This document shows positions 48,869-57,665 of a stretch of DNA of 64,000 nt, in pieces (position 1 is the first letter of the stretch; each line of letters begins with the position of its first letter). Both the position numbers and the translations under genes were made by a program. Location of the stretch: assembly GCF_003344865.1 (NCBI RefSeq), contig NZ_CP031165.1, forward strand, positions 496,001-560,000. The letters are read 5' to 3'. The notes beneath the pieces were generated by a model, which did not search any database, was not told where the DNA came from, and saw only the letters and a program-made list of their open reading frames with translations. Origin of the DNA: Euzebya pacifica. GTDB lineage: Bacteria > Actinomycetota > Nitriliruptoria > Euzebyales > Euzebyaceae.

Positions 48869-49315
48869 TCAACGGTCGAGGAGCGCCTCGACCGTCGTGC
48901 GGATGGGGTCAACCCCGGCGCCGTCGTGGATCGCCACGACGCGGCCCTGCTGGTCCACCACGTGGGTGCTGGGCCAGCCCTGCCGGGACCGGTCCCCGTG
49001 CCAGCGGGTGAACACGGTCCGCCGGTGGTCCATCGCCACGGGCCACGGCATGCCGGCCCGGGCAACGCCCAGCGCGATGCGTTGCGGATCGGCGTCGTCG
49101 GCGAACTGGGGGGCGTGCACGCCGATCACGTCGACCAGGCCGCGGTGGTCCTCCCACAGCGACCGCAGGGCCGGCACCATCTCGACGCAGCCCGGGGCGG
49201 ACAGCGAGAAGAACCAGACGAGCACGATCCGTCCGCGATGCTGCGACAGGCTCCGCGGCGGTGACTGCAACCAGCCGTCGAGACCCGACAACGACGGCGC
49301 CCGACGGTCCCTCAC
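48869..49315 (-). CDS. Thioredoxin-like (redoxin/TlpA-type) protein with incomplete active site
   Basis: 148 residues from GTG 49315. The fold is that of TlpA/AhpC-like redoxins: LVWFFSLSAPGCVEMVPALRSL (strand, active-site helix), VDVIGVHAPQFADDADP, then WPVAMDHRRTVFTRW and WPSTHVVDQQGRVVAIHDGAG (cis-Pro in GWPST). Where CxxC is expected the sequence is APGC, so only the second cysteine remains. It may act as a one-cysteine peroxidase-like or binding protein. No signal peptide. It follows the DUF4191 gene by 9 bases on the same strand, so the two are likely cotranscribed. Confidence 0.8.
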   Translation of the reverse strand: MRDRRAPSLSGLDGWLQSPPRSLSQHRGRIVLVWFFSLSAPGCVEMVPALRSLWEDHRGLVDVIGVHAPQFADDADPQRIALGVARAGMPWPVAMDHRRTVFTRWHGDRSRQGWPSTHVVDQQGRVVAIHDGAGVDPIRTTVEALLDR

Positions 49316-49324
49316 CGCGGTCGC

Positions 49325-49972
49325 CTAGCGGTACTTCTTGGGGGCGCGTCGCATCTGCGGCCCCTTGGGCATGGGCGGTGCGGACGCCTTCAGCGCGCTC
49401 AGCTTGCGGTTCAGCGGCCCGACCTCCTTGGGCTTGATGGCCCGCGGCAGCTTGGCCATGTGGAAGGCCAGCTTCTTCAGCTCGACCTGGTCCTCGCCGT
49501 CGCCGACCAGCACCTCGGTCACGGGGACCTCGCCGGCCGCCCGGTCGAAGCGGCGTCGCTCCTTGGCCATCAGCTGCTTCACCCGTGCGGGGGACGTGCC
49601 CTCGGCCACCAGCACGACACCGGGGGGACCCACGGCCAGGTGGATCATGTCCTCGCGACGGTTGAACGCCACCGCCGGGGTGATCTCCCATGCCCCCCGC
49701 ATCGACTGCAGCACCGCCGCGGCGGCACCGGCCTGTCCCTCGATCGCCGCCAGGCTGGCCGACTGCGCCTTGCGGCCCAGGATGATCAGCGCCGTGGCGA
49801 TCATCGCGAAGAGGGCCAGCGGGATCCACAGCAGCAGCGGCCCGAGCACGAAGCCGAGCACCAGGCAGAGCACCAGGGCCCCACCGGCCCCGAGCGCAAC
49901 AGCGGGCACGACGCTCGGGTCGTGCTGGCGGGTGACGTTGAACGTCTGGATGATCTGCTTGATCTGGTTCAT
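49325..49972 (-). CDS. DUF4191 membrane protein
   Basis: 215 residues; AAGGAG lies 11 nt before the ATG. After NQIKQIIQTFNVTRQHDPSV come two hydrophobic helices (VVPAVALGAGGALVLCLVLGFV and LLLWIPLALFAMIATALIIL), then a cytoplasmic domain with AIEGQAGAAAAVLQSMRGAWE and HLAVGPPGVVLVAEG, ending in a basic MPKGPQMRRAPKKYR tail. This is the DUF4191 layout, found widely in Actinobacteria often near lipoate or glutamine-synthetase genes, which are not present here. Function unknown. First gene of a pair with the thioredoxin-like gene. Confidence 0.88.
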   Translation of the reverse strand: MNQIKQIIQTFNVTRQHDPSVVPAVALGAGGALVLCLVLGFVLGPLLLWIPLALFAMIATALIILGRKAQSASLAAIEGQAGAAAAVLQSMRGAWEITPAVAFNRREDMIHLAVGPPGVVLVAEGTSPARVKQLMAKERRRFDRAAGEVPVTEVLVGDGEDQVELKKLAFHMAKLPRAIKPKEVGPLNRKLSALKASAPPMPKGPQMRRAPKKYR

Positions 49973-50087
49973 GGCTCTTTCGAACTCCTTACGGTGTCCC
50001 GCATGCTAGCCGTGCCGGGAGGATCCAGACGGGCCGGACGGTTGTCGCCAGCCCACCCTCACCAAACCCACGAACGAGGCAGGAATC

Positions 50088-50708
50088 ATGAGCAAGCCCG
50101 TCATCCGTGCAGGTATCGCCGCGGCCGTCGTCGTCGTGCTGGCCGTCGCCTTCTGGCTGATCAGTCCCTACTTCGTCGACGAGGTCGTCGACGAGGCGTT
50201 CCCCGGCGAGGACACCGCGGCCGAGACAGGTGCGGACGCTGACTCCGGGGCCTTCCCCCTCTCCGATGGTGCGGTCGTCCCGGACGACATGACCCAGGAG
50301 GAGGTGGAGGCCGAGATGGAGGCCGCGGCGGCCGAGGACGTCGAGGAGGTCGAGGACATGCCCGATGGCGAGCCCACGGCCATCGTCCGGGGCTCCTTCG
50401 TGGGCGCCGACAGCGTCCACCAGGGGTCTGGGTCGGCCACCGTCTACGAGCTCGCCGACGGCAGCCGGGTGCTGCGGCTGGAGGACTTCGAGGTCACCAA
50501 CGGACCGGACCTGCACGTCTACCTCGCCCCGGTCGTCGACGGCACGCCGCAGATCAACGCCGATGCGGTGGACCTCGGCAGCCTCAAGGGCAACGTGGGC
50601 AACCAGAACTACGACGTGCCGGACGGCCTCGACCTGTCCCAGGAGCTGGCGGTCGTCATCTGGTGCCAGCCCTTCCAGGTCACCTTCGCCACCGCGGTGC
50701 TGGGCTGA
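50088..50708 (+). CDS. DM13-domain membrane-anchored protein
   Basis: 206 residues; GAGGCAGG precedes the ATG. A single N-terminal helix (IAAAVVVVLAVAFWLISPYF) anchors it. An acidic stretch (~40-90, EEVEAEMEAAAAEDVEEVED) follows. Residues ~95-206 are the DM13 domain: IVRGSFVGADSVHQGSGSATVYEL, RLEDFEVTNGPDLHVYL, and the conserved cysteine in VVIWCQPFQVTFATAVL. DM13 domains are proposed to take part in extracytoplasmic electron transfer; here that is only family knowledge. A hairpin at 50771 ends the transcript. Confidence 0.9.
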   Translation: MSKPVIRAGIAAAVVVVLAVAFWLISPYFVDEVVDEAFPGEDTAAETGADADSGAFPLSDGAVVPDDMTQEEVEAEMEAAAAEDVEEVEDMPDGEPTAIVRGSFVGADSVHQGSGSATVYELADGSRVLRLEDFEVTNGPDLHVYLAPVVDGTPQINADAVDLGSLKGNVGNQNYDVPDGLDLSQELAVVIWCQPFQVTFATAVLG

Positions 50709-50770
50709 CCCGCACACGGACCGGCGTCCGGATTACCACCGTTGTCGTAGGACCCGTGTAGTATGAATCG

Positions 50771-50808
50771 CAACGCCTCCACGTCCGCCGCCCGGGCTGG
50801 AGGCGTTG
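50771..50808 (+). terminator. Terminator hairpin after the DM13 gene
   Basis: Perfect 11-bp arms CAACGCCTCCA and TGGAGGCGTTG with a 16-nt GC-rich loop, 62 nt past the DM13 stop, followed by TCAATTCC. An alternative view is that it marks the start of the next transcript's leader. Confidence 0.7.
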
Positions 50809-50904
50809 TCAATTCCGGAGTCGGGTCCGGTGTCGGCCACGGAGATGGCCGCGGGGTCGAGCCTGCCCCGACGGCGGTGCCGGCGCGCGTACCCTCCGCA
50901 CCGT

Positions 50905-52164
50905 GTGAGGACCGTGTCGACCATCCTGCTCGCGGCCCTGGTGGCGGTCCTCGTGTCCGCGTGCACCGGTGCTGCGCCCAGCTCGGCGCCCACGCTGCCC
51001 CCGCTCGCGCTGCGCACCGCGGAGCCGGCCGCATCCGGGGCGACCCCGGGCCCCTCGGCGGTGCCCTCCCCTTCCGTGTCACCACCCGGGCAGCTCCGAA
51101 TCGCCAGGCAACCAGTCGCTGACGGTGACGAGGTCGGGGTCACGATCGGCGGGAACGACCGTGCCTGGCTGCTCTCGGTGGAAGGGGAGGACCCTGCCGA
51201 GCTGGTCGGCATCACCAGGGTGACCGACCCCGCTGGCGAGGTGCGCTACGCCGCGGACCTGCGAGCTGGCCTGCTCCTGGTCGACGACCTCCACCCTCGG
51301 GTGCTGGCCGACGAGGGTGCCGTCGGCCTCTACGTGGCCTCGACCCCCGACGAACCCCTGGCGGAGGGGGAGTGGCGCGTGCGCGTGGCGACCAACGGCA
51401 CGACGGCCACCGTGGCGACCGCCGTCAGCCACGACGACGGCAACCCGGCACCGCGACAGCTCGACGTCGTGGTGTGGGCCACGGTCGACGTCGACGTCGA
51501 GGCGGTGGCCGGTCGGTGGCGCGCGGACATGGATGCGGTCCTGTCCCCGCACGGCCTCGGTGTCGACGAGCTCGACGTGGTGGTGGCCGGGGAGGCCGGG
51601 GCGAGCCACCGCGTGCTCGGCGTCGACGGCCTCGCCGGGGACGGCCACAAGGCCTGCACGGCCGCTGACGATGCGCTCGGGCCGGGTCCGAACACCGCGG
51701 TCGTCGTCCTCGCCGAACGCATCGGCGAGGGTGTGCTGAGCGCAGCCGCGGATCCGCCACGGACGTGGTCGATGGCCTACCGCAATCCCGACGGCGACAT
51801 CGGCGGGTTCGCCGTGGCCGCGCCCGGGACTCCCGTGGTCGGCCCCCCGTCCCACGCGTGCGTGCTGGTCTCCGTCGGCGACGACCCGTCGGCGAGGGGA
51901 ACGGTTGCCCTGCACGAGCTGCTCCACATCGCCGGTCTGCCGGTCCACACGAGCGAGGACGACGGACGTGCCCACGACACCATCGAGGACACACCCGAGT
52001 GCACGTCCGCAGCCGACGGCGACCGCGACGGCAGCGTCCGCGCCGACGAGTGCGTCGGGCTGGGGGCGGACAACCTGATGTTCTGGGCCGAGGGCGGTCA
52101 CGACCTGACCGCCGCGCAGGCCTGGCGCGTGCGATGGCACCCGCTGCTGCAGACAGAGGGTTGA
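50905..52164 (+). CDS. Putative metzincin-like zinc metalloprotease lipoprotein
   Basis: 419 residues from GTG 50905. Signal VSTILLAALVAVLVSACTG ends in a lipobox cysteine. A Pro/Ser/Ala linker leads to ~150 residues of unassigned beta structure. Residues ~185-400 include SMAYRNPDGDIGGFAV, then LHELLHIAGLPVHTSED near residue 335: HExxH plus G and a third His, one residue later than in the metzincin HExxHxxGxxH consensus. DNLMFW near 390 matches a metzincin Met-turn. DGDRDGSVRADEC is an EF-hand-like calcium loop. It is probably an extracellular protease; substrate unknown. I infer the function from motifs only. Confidence 0.7.
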   Translation: MRTVSTILLAALVAVLVSACTGAAPSSAPTLPPLALRTAEPAASGATPGPSAVPSPSVSPPGQLRIARQPVADGDEVGVTIGGNDRAWLLSVEGEDPAELVGITRVTDPAGEVRYAADLRAGLLLVDDLHPRVLADEGAVGLYVASTPDEPLAEGEWRVRVATNGTTATVATAVSHDDGNPAPRQLDVVVWATVDVDVEAVAGRWRADMDAVLSPHGLGVDELDVVVAGEAGASHRVLGVDGLAGDGHKACTAADDALGPGPNTAVVVLAERIGEGVLSAAADPPRTWSMAYRNPDGDIGGFAVAAPGTPVVGPPSHACVLVSVGDDPSARGTVALHELLHIAGLPVHTSEDDGRAHDTIEDTPECTSAADGDRDGSVRADECVGLGADNLMFWAEGGHDLTAAQAWRVRWHPLLQTEG

Positions 52165-52279
52165 CTTCGGCGGCGCGTTACGTCTCACTACGGTGAGTGA
52201 ACATCTTCCTGAAGTCGTCTCCCCATGGGGCTACGCTGCGACACACGGGAACGTCGAGGCAGTACCCAGGGGTGGAAAC

Positions 52280-55200
52280 GTGAAGTCGAGGATCGTCGTG
52301 GGCGCGCGCGGACGCGTCCGGCTCGTGGTGTTGATGCTCTCCATGGTGGCGGCGACGCTGCTGGCGGTACCGCCGGCAGCCGTGGCGCAGCCCACGCTAC
52401 CGACCGACTTCGTCATCGAGAACGTGATGGACGTGTCGGACACCGTCCTGGCCGCTGGCATGGCGTTCCTGCCGGGCGAGCCCCTCCTGGCGGTCGCTGG
52501 GAAGCGCGGACTCGTCGACCTCTACGGCGAGGACGGCACACGCCACGGCCGCATCCTGGACATCTCCGACAAGGTCAACCACAACAACGACCACGGGCTG
52601 ACGGGCATCGCGTTCCATCCCGACTTCGACCGGGCCGACCCTGCCACCAGGCTGCTGTACCTGTGGTACGTCTGGGATCCGGACGGACTGGCCGACGAGG
52701 GCAGCGGACGGCGCATCTCGCGCCTGACGTCGGTGGAGCTTGCCCCCGTCGTGCGTGACCTCGGGGCGGGCGTGCAGGTGCAGTCCTACGAGGTCGTCCC
52801 CGGCAGTGAGGCGGTGGTCCTCGGTGGGGCCGGGATGGCCGACCCGTGGGCTCCGACCCCGGCCGAGCTCGAGGCCGCACTCGGTCCCGACCCCGACTGC
52901 GCGACGACCGGTGGCCTGTGCTTCCCCGGCTGCCTGAACGACGGGGACCCCAGCAACGACGCCGACTGCCTCCCGACGGCGGCATGCACCGATGGCGCCG
53001 GATACCTCGAGGACTGCGTCGCGGCGGACGACACGTTGCACGCCGTCGGCACCCTGCGCTTCGGGCCCGACGGCGCACTCCACGCCGGGCACGGCGACGG
53101 GGCGTCGGCCTCCGTCGCCGACCCCCGAGCCTTCCGGGCCGGCGACCCCGACAGCCTGAACGGCAAGGTCCTGCGCATCGACCCTGCCACCGGCCTGGGG
53201 CTGCCCGACAACCCTTGGTACAGCGGCGACCCGACGGACAACCGCTCACGGGTCGTGGCAGCCGGCCTGCGCAACCCGTTCCGCTTCGCCGTGCACCCCG
53301 AACGCAACGACCTGCTGCTCGGCGACGTGGGCTTCTCCACCATGGAGGAGGTCAACGCGGGACGGGGCGGGACGCACGGATGGCCGTGCTACGAAGGAGG
53401 ACAGGGCGAGAACCTGCCGACCTTCCAGTACTCCGGCGAGGAGGCCTGCCAGGACCTCTACGACGACGTGGCCAACGGTGCGGTCGACATCACCCCCGCG
53501 CTGCATGCCTATCGCCACGACTCCTACATCCCCCCCGGCGCCGATCCGCCGAGTGGCGGTTCGATCATCGGCGGTGACTGGTTCCGCGGGACCGGCTGGC
53601 CGCTGACCTATCAGGAAGGATGGTTCTTCTCCGACTTCGAGGACCGGACGCTGTCGTACCTGCCGGCGGCTCGTGACAGCGGGGGGCTGGCCACCGGCAA
53701 CCTTGCCGACGCGGAGCTGTTCGCGACCGACATCGGCTTCGTCGTCGACGTGCAGCTCGCCCCCGACGGGACGCTGTGGCTGCTCGACATCGTGGACGGG
53801 TCCATCAACCGCGTCCGGTACGTCGGTGAGGACCCCAACCGTGCCCCGGTCATCTCCCCGCCGGCCGACCAGGCCAGCGGGCTCGGCGGCGACGTCAACC
53901 TCCAGCTGCTCGCCAGCGACCCCGACGGCCAGCCCGTGACCTTCTCGGTCGATCCGGCAGGTCCGCTGCCGCCCGGCATCGTCATGTCGGCGACGGGCCG
54001 GATCACCGGCCAGCCCACCACTCCCGGCACCTACGACGTCATCGTGGTGGCCAGCGACGGGGACCGGACCAGCTCGTCGACGTTCCAGTGGACCGTCGAC
54101 ACCACCTACGCCCCGCAGGCCAGCATCACCAGCCCGACGGTCGAGGACGGGTACGCCATCGGCGACATGGTCGCCATGACCGGCGAGGCAACCGACGCCG
54201 AGGACGGCCAGCTGACCGGCACGTCGCTGGAGTGGCACGTCCAGATCCACCACAACAACCACGTGCATCCCGACGAGGCCTCCGGCACGGGCGCGAGCCT
54301 CGCGCCGTTCTGGATCCCCGACCACGGCAGCAACTGGTACCTCACCGGGTGTCTCACCGCCACCGACTCCAGCGGGTACACCGACGTGGAGTGCATCGAC
54401 CTGCGGATGGACGAGCACGAGTACACCATCACCACCGACCCGCCGGGACTGCCGGTGCTGCTCGGTGGCGCGCAGATCACCCAGCCCACCTCCTTCACGC
54501 TGTACACCAACCAGCGCGTGACGGTCTCCAGCCCGCTGCAGCAGGGCGCACTGACGTTCGTCGGGTGGTCCAGCGGCCGTGCACACACCCATGCCATCGT
54601 CGGTGGCGTGTCCACGACGGACGTCGTGGCTCGCTACGTCGACACCGCCGCACCGACCAACCAGGCGCTCGCGGGCACGGCCCGGCAGTCCACCACCCAC
54701 ACCTACACCCCCTGTGGCCCGCATGCGGCCAGCAAGGCGATCGACGGCAGCGTCGCCGGCTACGAGGGTGACTGCTCCATCAGCCACACGTCGAAGGGCA
54801 CCAACCAGTGGTGGGAGGTCGACCTCGGCGGGATGCGCCTCGTCGAGGAGGTCCGCGTCTGGAACTGGCTGCAGCACTCGTTGGGACGGCTCTCCAACGG
54901 CCACGTGATGGTCTCCCCCACGCCGTTCGGTTCGCGAACGCTGGACCAGCTCCTGGCGGACCCGACCATCACCGTCACGTCCTTCTCCGCCACCGTCGGC
55001 CGGCCGACCACCTTCGTCGAGGGCGTTCGCGGACGCTACGTCCGGATCCTCCTCGAGGGCCCGGGGCGTGAACTCGTCATGTCGGAGGTCCAGGTCATCG
55101 CCGGGCCCCTGCGTCCGCCAGTCGGTGCCGTGTCGGTGCCCACGGGCATCATCCAGCGCGGCGCCCCAGCGCCCCTGGCTGCCGAGAGCTGGGTCGACCC

Positions 55201-57643
55201 CGACGCGTCGAGCCTGACCTACGCGTGGACCCTGGACGGCGCCAGCAGCGCCGGCTTCGACGACCCGACGTCGGCGACCCCGATTCTCGACACAACGGAC
55301 CTGACCAGCGGCGTCCACACCGTCACCGTCACCGTCACCGACGGCGACGGACAGACCGCGCAGGCCAGCGCCGACATCGAGATCGAGTCCGAGCCCCTGC
55401 CCCCGGTCGCGGCCATCGCCGACCCGGGTCCCGCCGTCGACGCCGGCACGCCCGTGCCGCTGGACGCGTCGAGCTCCTCCGACCCGCAGGGCGCGGCCCT
55501 GACGTTCGCGTGGGACCTCGACGACGACGGCGCCTTCGACGACGCCACCGGGGCGACGACCACGCTGGACACCACCGGCTTCCCCGCAGGCACCCACCCG
55601 GTGGCGGTCCGCGTGACCAACACCTTCGGCCTCGAGGACACGGCAAGCGCATCTGTCGCCGTGACCGAACCCGTCGAACCCGCTGACCCGCCCGTCGCGG
55701 CGCTGGCCGACCCCGGCCCTGCCGTTGCCGTCGGCACGGTCGTCGACATGGACGCATCCGCCTCGACCGACCCAGAGGGCGGCCCCCTCGCCTTCGCCTG
55801 GGACGTCGACGACGACGGGGCCTTCGACGCCGACGAGGGGACGACGGCGATCAACCCGGTCGACACCGCCCTCCTGGGTGCCGGCGACCACGACATCACC
55901 GTCCGGGTCACCTCGGGTGCCAGCGGGCTGCAGGACACCGCCACGCGGGTGCTCAGCGTCCGCACGCCACCGACGGCGACGATCGACGACCCCGAGGGGC
56001 CCTACGAGGTCGGCCAGCAGGTCCCGCTGGACGCGTCCACGTCCACCGATCCGCACGGCGGGTCGCTGGCCTTCGCGTGGGACCTCGACGAGGACGGCGC
56101 GTTCGACGATGCGACCGGTCCCGAGACGACCCTGGACACCACCGGCTTCGCCGTCGGGATCCACGAGGTCGTCGTCCGCGTCACCTCCGACGCCACCGGA
56201 CTGGCCGGTGAGGCCGTGGCACGCATCGCCGTCACCGACCCCGCCCCGGGTGGCGGCGGGGGCAGCCCCGGCGGGGGTGGCAGCCCCGGCGGCGGTGGTG
56301 GTGGCGTCCCCATCGAACCCGAGCCCGAGCATGCCGACATCTCCCTCGACCTGACCGCCTCGCCCCGCGAGGTCGCGGTCGACGAACCCGTGGTCATCAC
56401 GACCCGTGTGCACAACGACGGTCCCGCAGAGGCGCCGGTCCTCCTCGCCCTCGACCTCGGTGACCTCGACCTCGTCGCCGCCCCCGAGGACTGTCGCGCC
56501 GTCGATGGCAGCCTGACCTGCGAAGGCGTCCGGCTGGCCGCTGGGCAGTCCCACGAGCTGGAGGTGGAGCTGTCGGCGAGCACGGTCGGCTCCCAGACCG
56601 TCGAGGCCACGGCCACCGTGGCGGACGTGATCGACCCCACGCCGGACGACCTGACCGCCTCGACGACGTTCAGCACCTTCGACGCCCAGTCGGGCGGAGA
56701 GGACGCCATCAGCCCGGCGGCGCTGGCCATCGAGCTGTCGCAGCGCCTGTACCGCGACGTGGACGGCACGCGCGGCGAGGGTCGACGCCAGGCGGCAGCC
56801 GTCGTGCTGTCCCGCGACGACGCCTTCGCCGACTCCCTCACCGGGTCGGCGCTGACGGGCGACTCGCCGTTGTTGTTCACCGACCCGGCGCAGCTGGACC
56901 CCGCCACGGCGGCGGAGATCCGTCGGATGCTGCCCCTCGAGGGCGAGGTCCTGGTCCTCGGAGGCGAGGCCGCGCTGTCGGCTGCGGTGGCCGACGAGCT
57001 CGCCGACATGGGCTACCTCGTCAGGCGGCTTGCTGGCCCCAGCAGGGTCGAGACGTCCGTCGCCATCGCCGAGGAGGTTGCGCGTCGCCACGACGTGCCC
57101 CGCCAGGTCGGCATCGCCCGTGCCGACGGCCCGTCGGACAACCCCACGGCGGCGTGGGCGGACTCCGTCACCGCTGGTGGCTGGGCTGCCCGGACGCGGC
57201 AGCCGATCCTGCTGACCCCCACCGCCGAGCTGCATCCCGCGGTCGAGGCGTGGCTGGCCGAGCACGGCAACGCGGTCCCGATCGTCATGGGCGGCGAGGC
57301 CGCCTTGTCGGAAGACGTGGCACGAGCCGTCGGCCCGCACCTGCGCCACGCCGGCGCGAACCGGTACGAGACCGCGGCCATGATCGCCGAGCGACGGTGG
57401 GACGATCCCGCTGGGTACCTGGTCACGGCCGGCGACCACGAGCTCGGCTGGGCCTACGGCCTTGCGGCGGCAGGCCTGTCCGCGGCGACCAACCAGCCGT
57501 TGCTGCTCGTCGAGCAGGACCGCCTGCCGGAGGAGACGGCGACCGCGCTGTGCGACAGCCGCCAGGAGGCCCGGGTCGAGTTCGTCGGCGGCTCCGACGT
57601 GGTCTCGTCATCGGTCCGCGACGCCGTCACCGCCCTCTGCTAG
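52280..57643 (+). CDS. Giant secreted PQQ-dependent sugar dehydrogenase-like / PKD / CWB2 fusion protein
   Basis: 1787 residues from GTG 52280 (AGGGGTGG just upstream; an earlier GTG at 52193 is possible). Signal: VRLVVLMLSMVAATLLAVPPAAVA. Residues ~35-515 form a soluble glucose/aldose dehydrogenase-type propeller (NHNNDHGLTGIAFHPDF, GLRNPFRFAVHPERNDLLLGD, GWPCYEGG). Then come a cadherin/He_PIG-like Ig module (~520-605), GSDH-associated modules to ~790, an F5/8-type discoidin-like module (~790-945, KAIDGSVAGYEG, WWEVDLGGMRLVEEVRVW), four PKD-like repeats (~950-1320, LDASSSSDPQGAALTFAWDL), a Gly-rich linker, a CARDB-like module (~1350-1470) and three CWB2 repeats (~1475-1787). Probably a wall-bound carbohydrate-oxidising or -binding protein. 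It ends at the split palindromic element. Confidence 0.88.
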   Translation: MKSRIVVGARGRVRLVVLMLSMVAATLLAVPPAAVAQPTLPTDFVIENVMDVSDTVLAAGMAFLPGEPLLAVAGKRGLVDLYGEDGTRHGRILDISDKVNHNNDHGLTGIAFHPDFDRADPATRLLYLWYVWDPDGLADEGSGRRISRLTSVELAPVVRDLGAGVQVQSYEVVPGSEAVVLGGAGMADPWAPTPAELEAALGPDPDCATTGGLCFPGCLNDGDPSNDADCLPTAACTDGAGYLEDCVAADDTLHAVGTLRFGPDGALHAGHGDGASASVADPRAFRAGDPDSLNGKVLRIDPATGLGLPDNPWYSGDPTDNRSRVVAAGLRNPFRFAVHPERNDLLLGDVGFSTMEEVNAGRGGTHGWPCYEGGQGENLPTFQYSGEEACQDLYDDVANGAVDITPALHAYRHDSYIPPGADPPSGGSIIGGDWFRGTGWPLTYQEGWFFSDFEDRTLSYLPAARDSGGLATGNLADAELFATDIGFVVDVQLAPDGTLWLLDIVDGSINRVRYVGEDPNRAPVISPPADQASGLGGDVNLQLLASDPDGQPVTFSVDPAGPLPPGIVMSATGRITGQPTTPGTYDVIVVASDGDRTSSSTFQWTVDTTYAPQASITSPTVEDGYAIGDMVAMTGEATDAEDGQLTGTSLEWHVQIHHNNHVHPDEASGTGASLAPFWIPDHGSNWYLTGCLTATDSSGYTDVECIDLRMDEHEYTITTDPPGLPVLLGGAQITQPTSFTLYTNQRVTVSSPLQQGALTFVGWSSGRAHTHAIVGGVSTTDVVARYVDTAAPTNQALAGTARQSTTHTYTPCGPHAASKAIDGSVAGYEGDCSISHTSKGTNQWWEVDLGGMRLVEEVRVWNWLQHSLGRLSNGHVMVSPTPFGSRTLDQLLADPTITVTSFSATVGRPTTFVEGVRGRYVRILLEGPGRELVMSEVQVIAGPLRPPVGAVSVPTGIIQRGAPAPLAAESWVDPDASSLTYAWTLDGASSAGFDDPTSATPILDTTDLTSGVHTVTVTVTDGDGQTAQASADIEIESEPLPPVAAIADPGPAVDAGTPVPLDASSSSDPQGAALTFAWDLDDDGAFDDATGATTTLDTTGFPAGTHPVAVRVTNTFGLEDTASASVAVTEPVEPADPPVAALADPGPAVAVGTVVDMDASASTDPEGGPLAFAWDVDDDGAFDADEGTTAINPVDTALLGAGDHDITVRVTSGASGLQDTATRVLSVRTPPTATIDDPEGPYEVGQQVPLDASTSTDPHGGSLAFAWDLDEDGAFDDATGPETTLDTTGFAVGIHEVVVRVTSDATGLAGEAVARIAVTDPAPGGGGGSPGGGGSPGGGGGGVPIEPEPEHADISLDLTASPREVAVDEPVVITTRVHNDGPAEAPVLLALDLGDLDLVAAPEDCRAVDGSLTCEGVRLAAGQSHELEVELSASTVGSQTVEATATVADVIDPTPDDLTASTTFSTFDAQSGGEDAISPAALAIELSQRLYRDVDGTRGEGRRQAAAVVLSRDDAFADSLTGSALTGDSPLLFTDPAQLDPATAAEIRRMLPLEGEVLVLGGEAALSAAVADELADMGYLVRRLAGPSRVETSVAIAEEVARRHDVPRQVGIARADGPSDNPTAAWADSVTAGGWAARTRQPILLTPTAELHPAVEAWLAEHGNAVPIVMGGEAALSEDVARAVGPHLRHAGANRYETAAMIAERRWDDPAGYLVTAGDHELGWAYGLAAAGLSAATNQPLLLVEQDRLPEETATALCDSRQEARVEFVGGSDVVSSSVRDAVTALC

Positions 57644-57665
57644 CCACGCGTGTCGGGTGTTCACG
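57644..57665. repeat. Dispersed palindromic element, copy C, left half (split by the IS)
   Basis: CCACGCGTGTCGGGTG and following bases to 57665 begin right after the stop codon of the dehydrogenase-CWB2 gene. Its 15-bp arm CCACGCGTGTCGGGT is exactly complementary to 58923-58937. The last three bases (ACG) are the duplicated target. Confidence 0.75.

Noticed and set aside
53246-57439. A 1397-codon minus-strand open frame opposite the dehydrogenase-CWB2 gene
   Set aside because: It is a shadow of a real gene; stop-poor antisense frames are expected at this GC content, and no ribosome site or motif is present.
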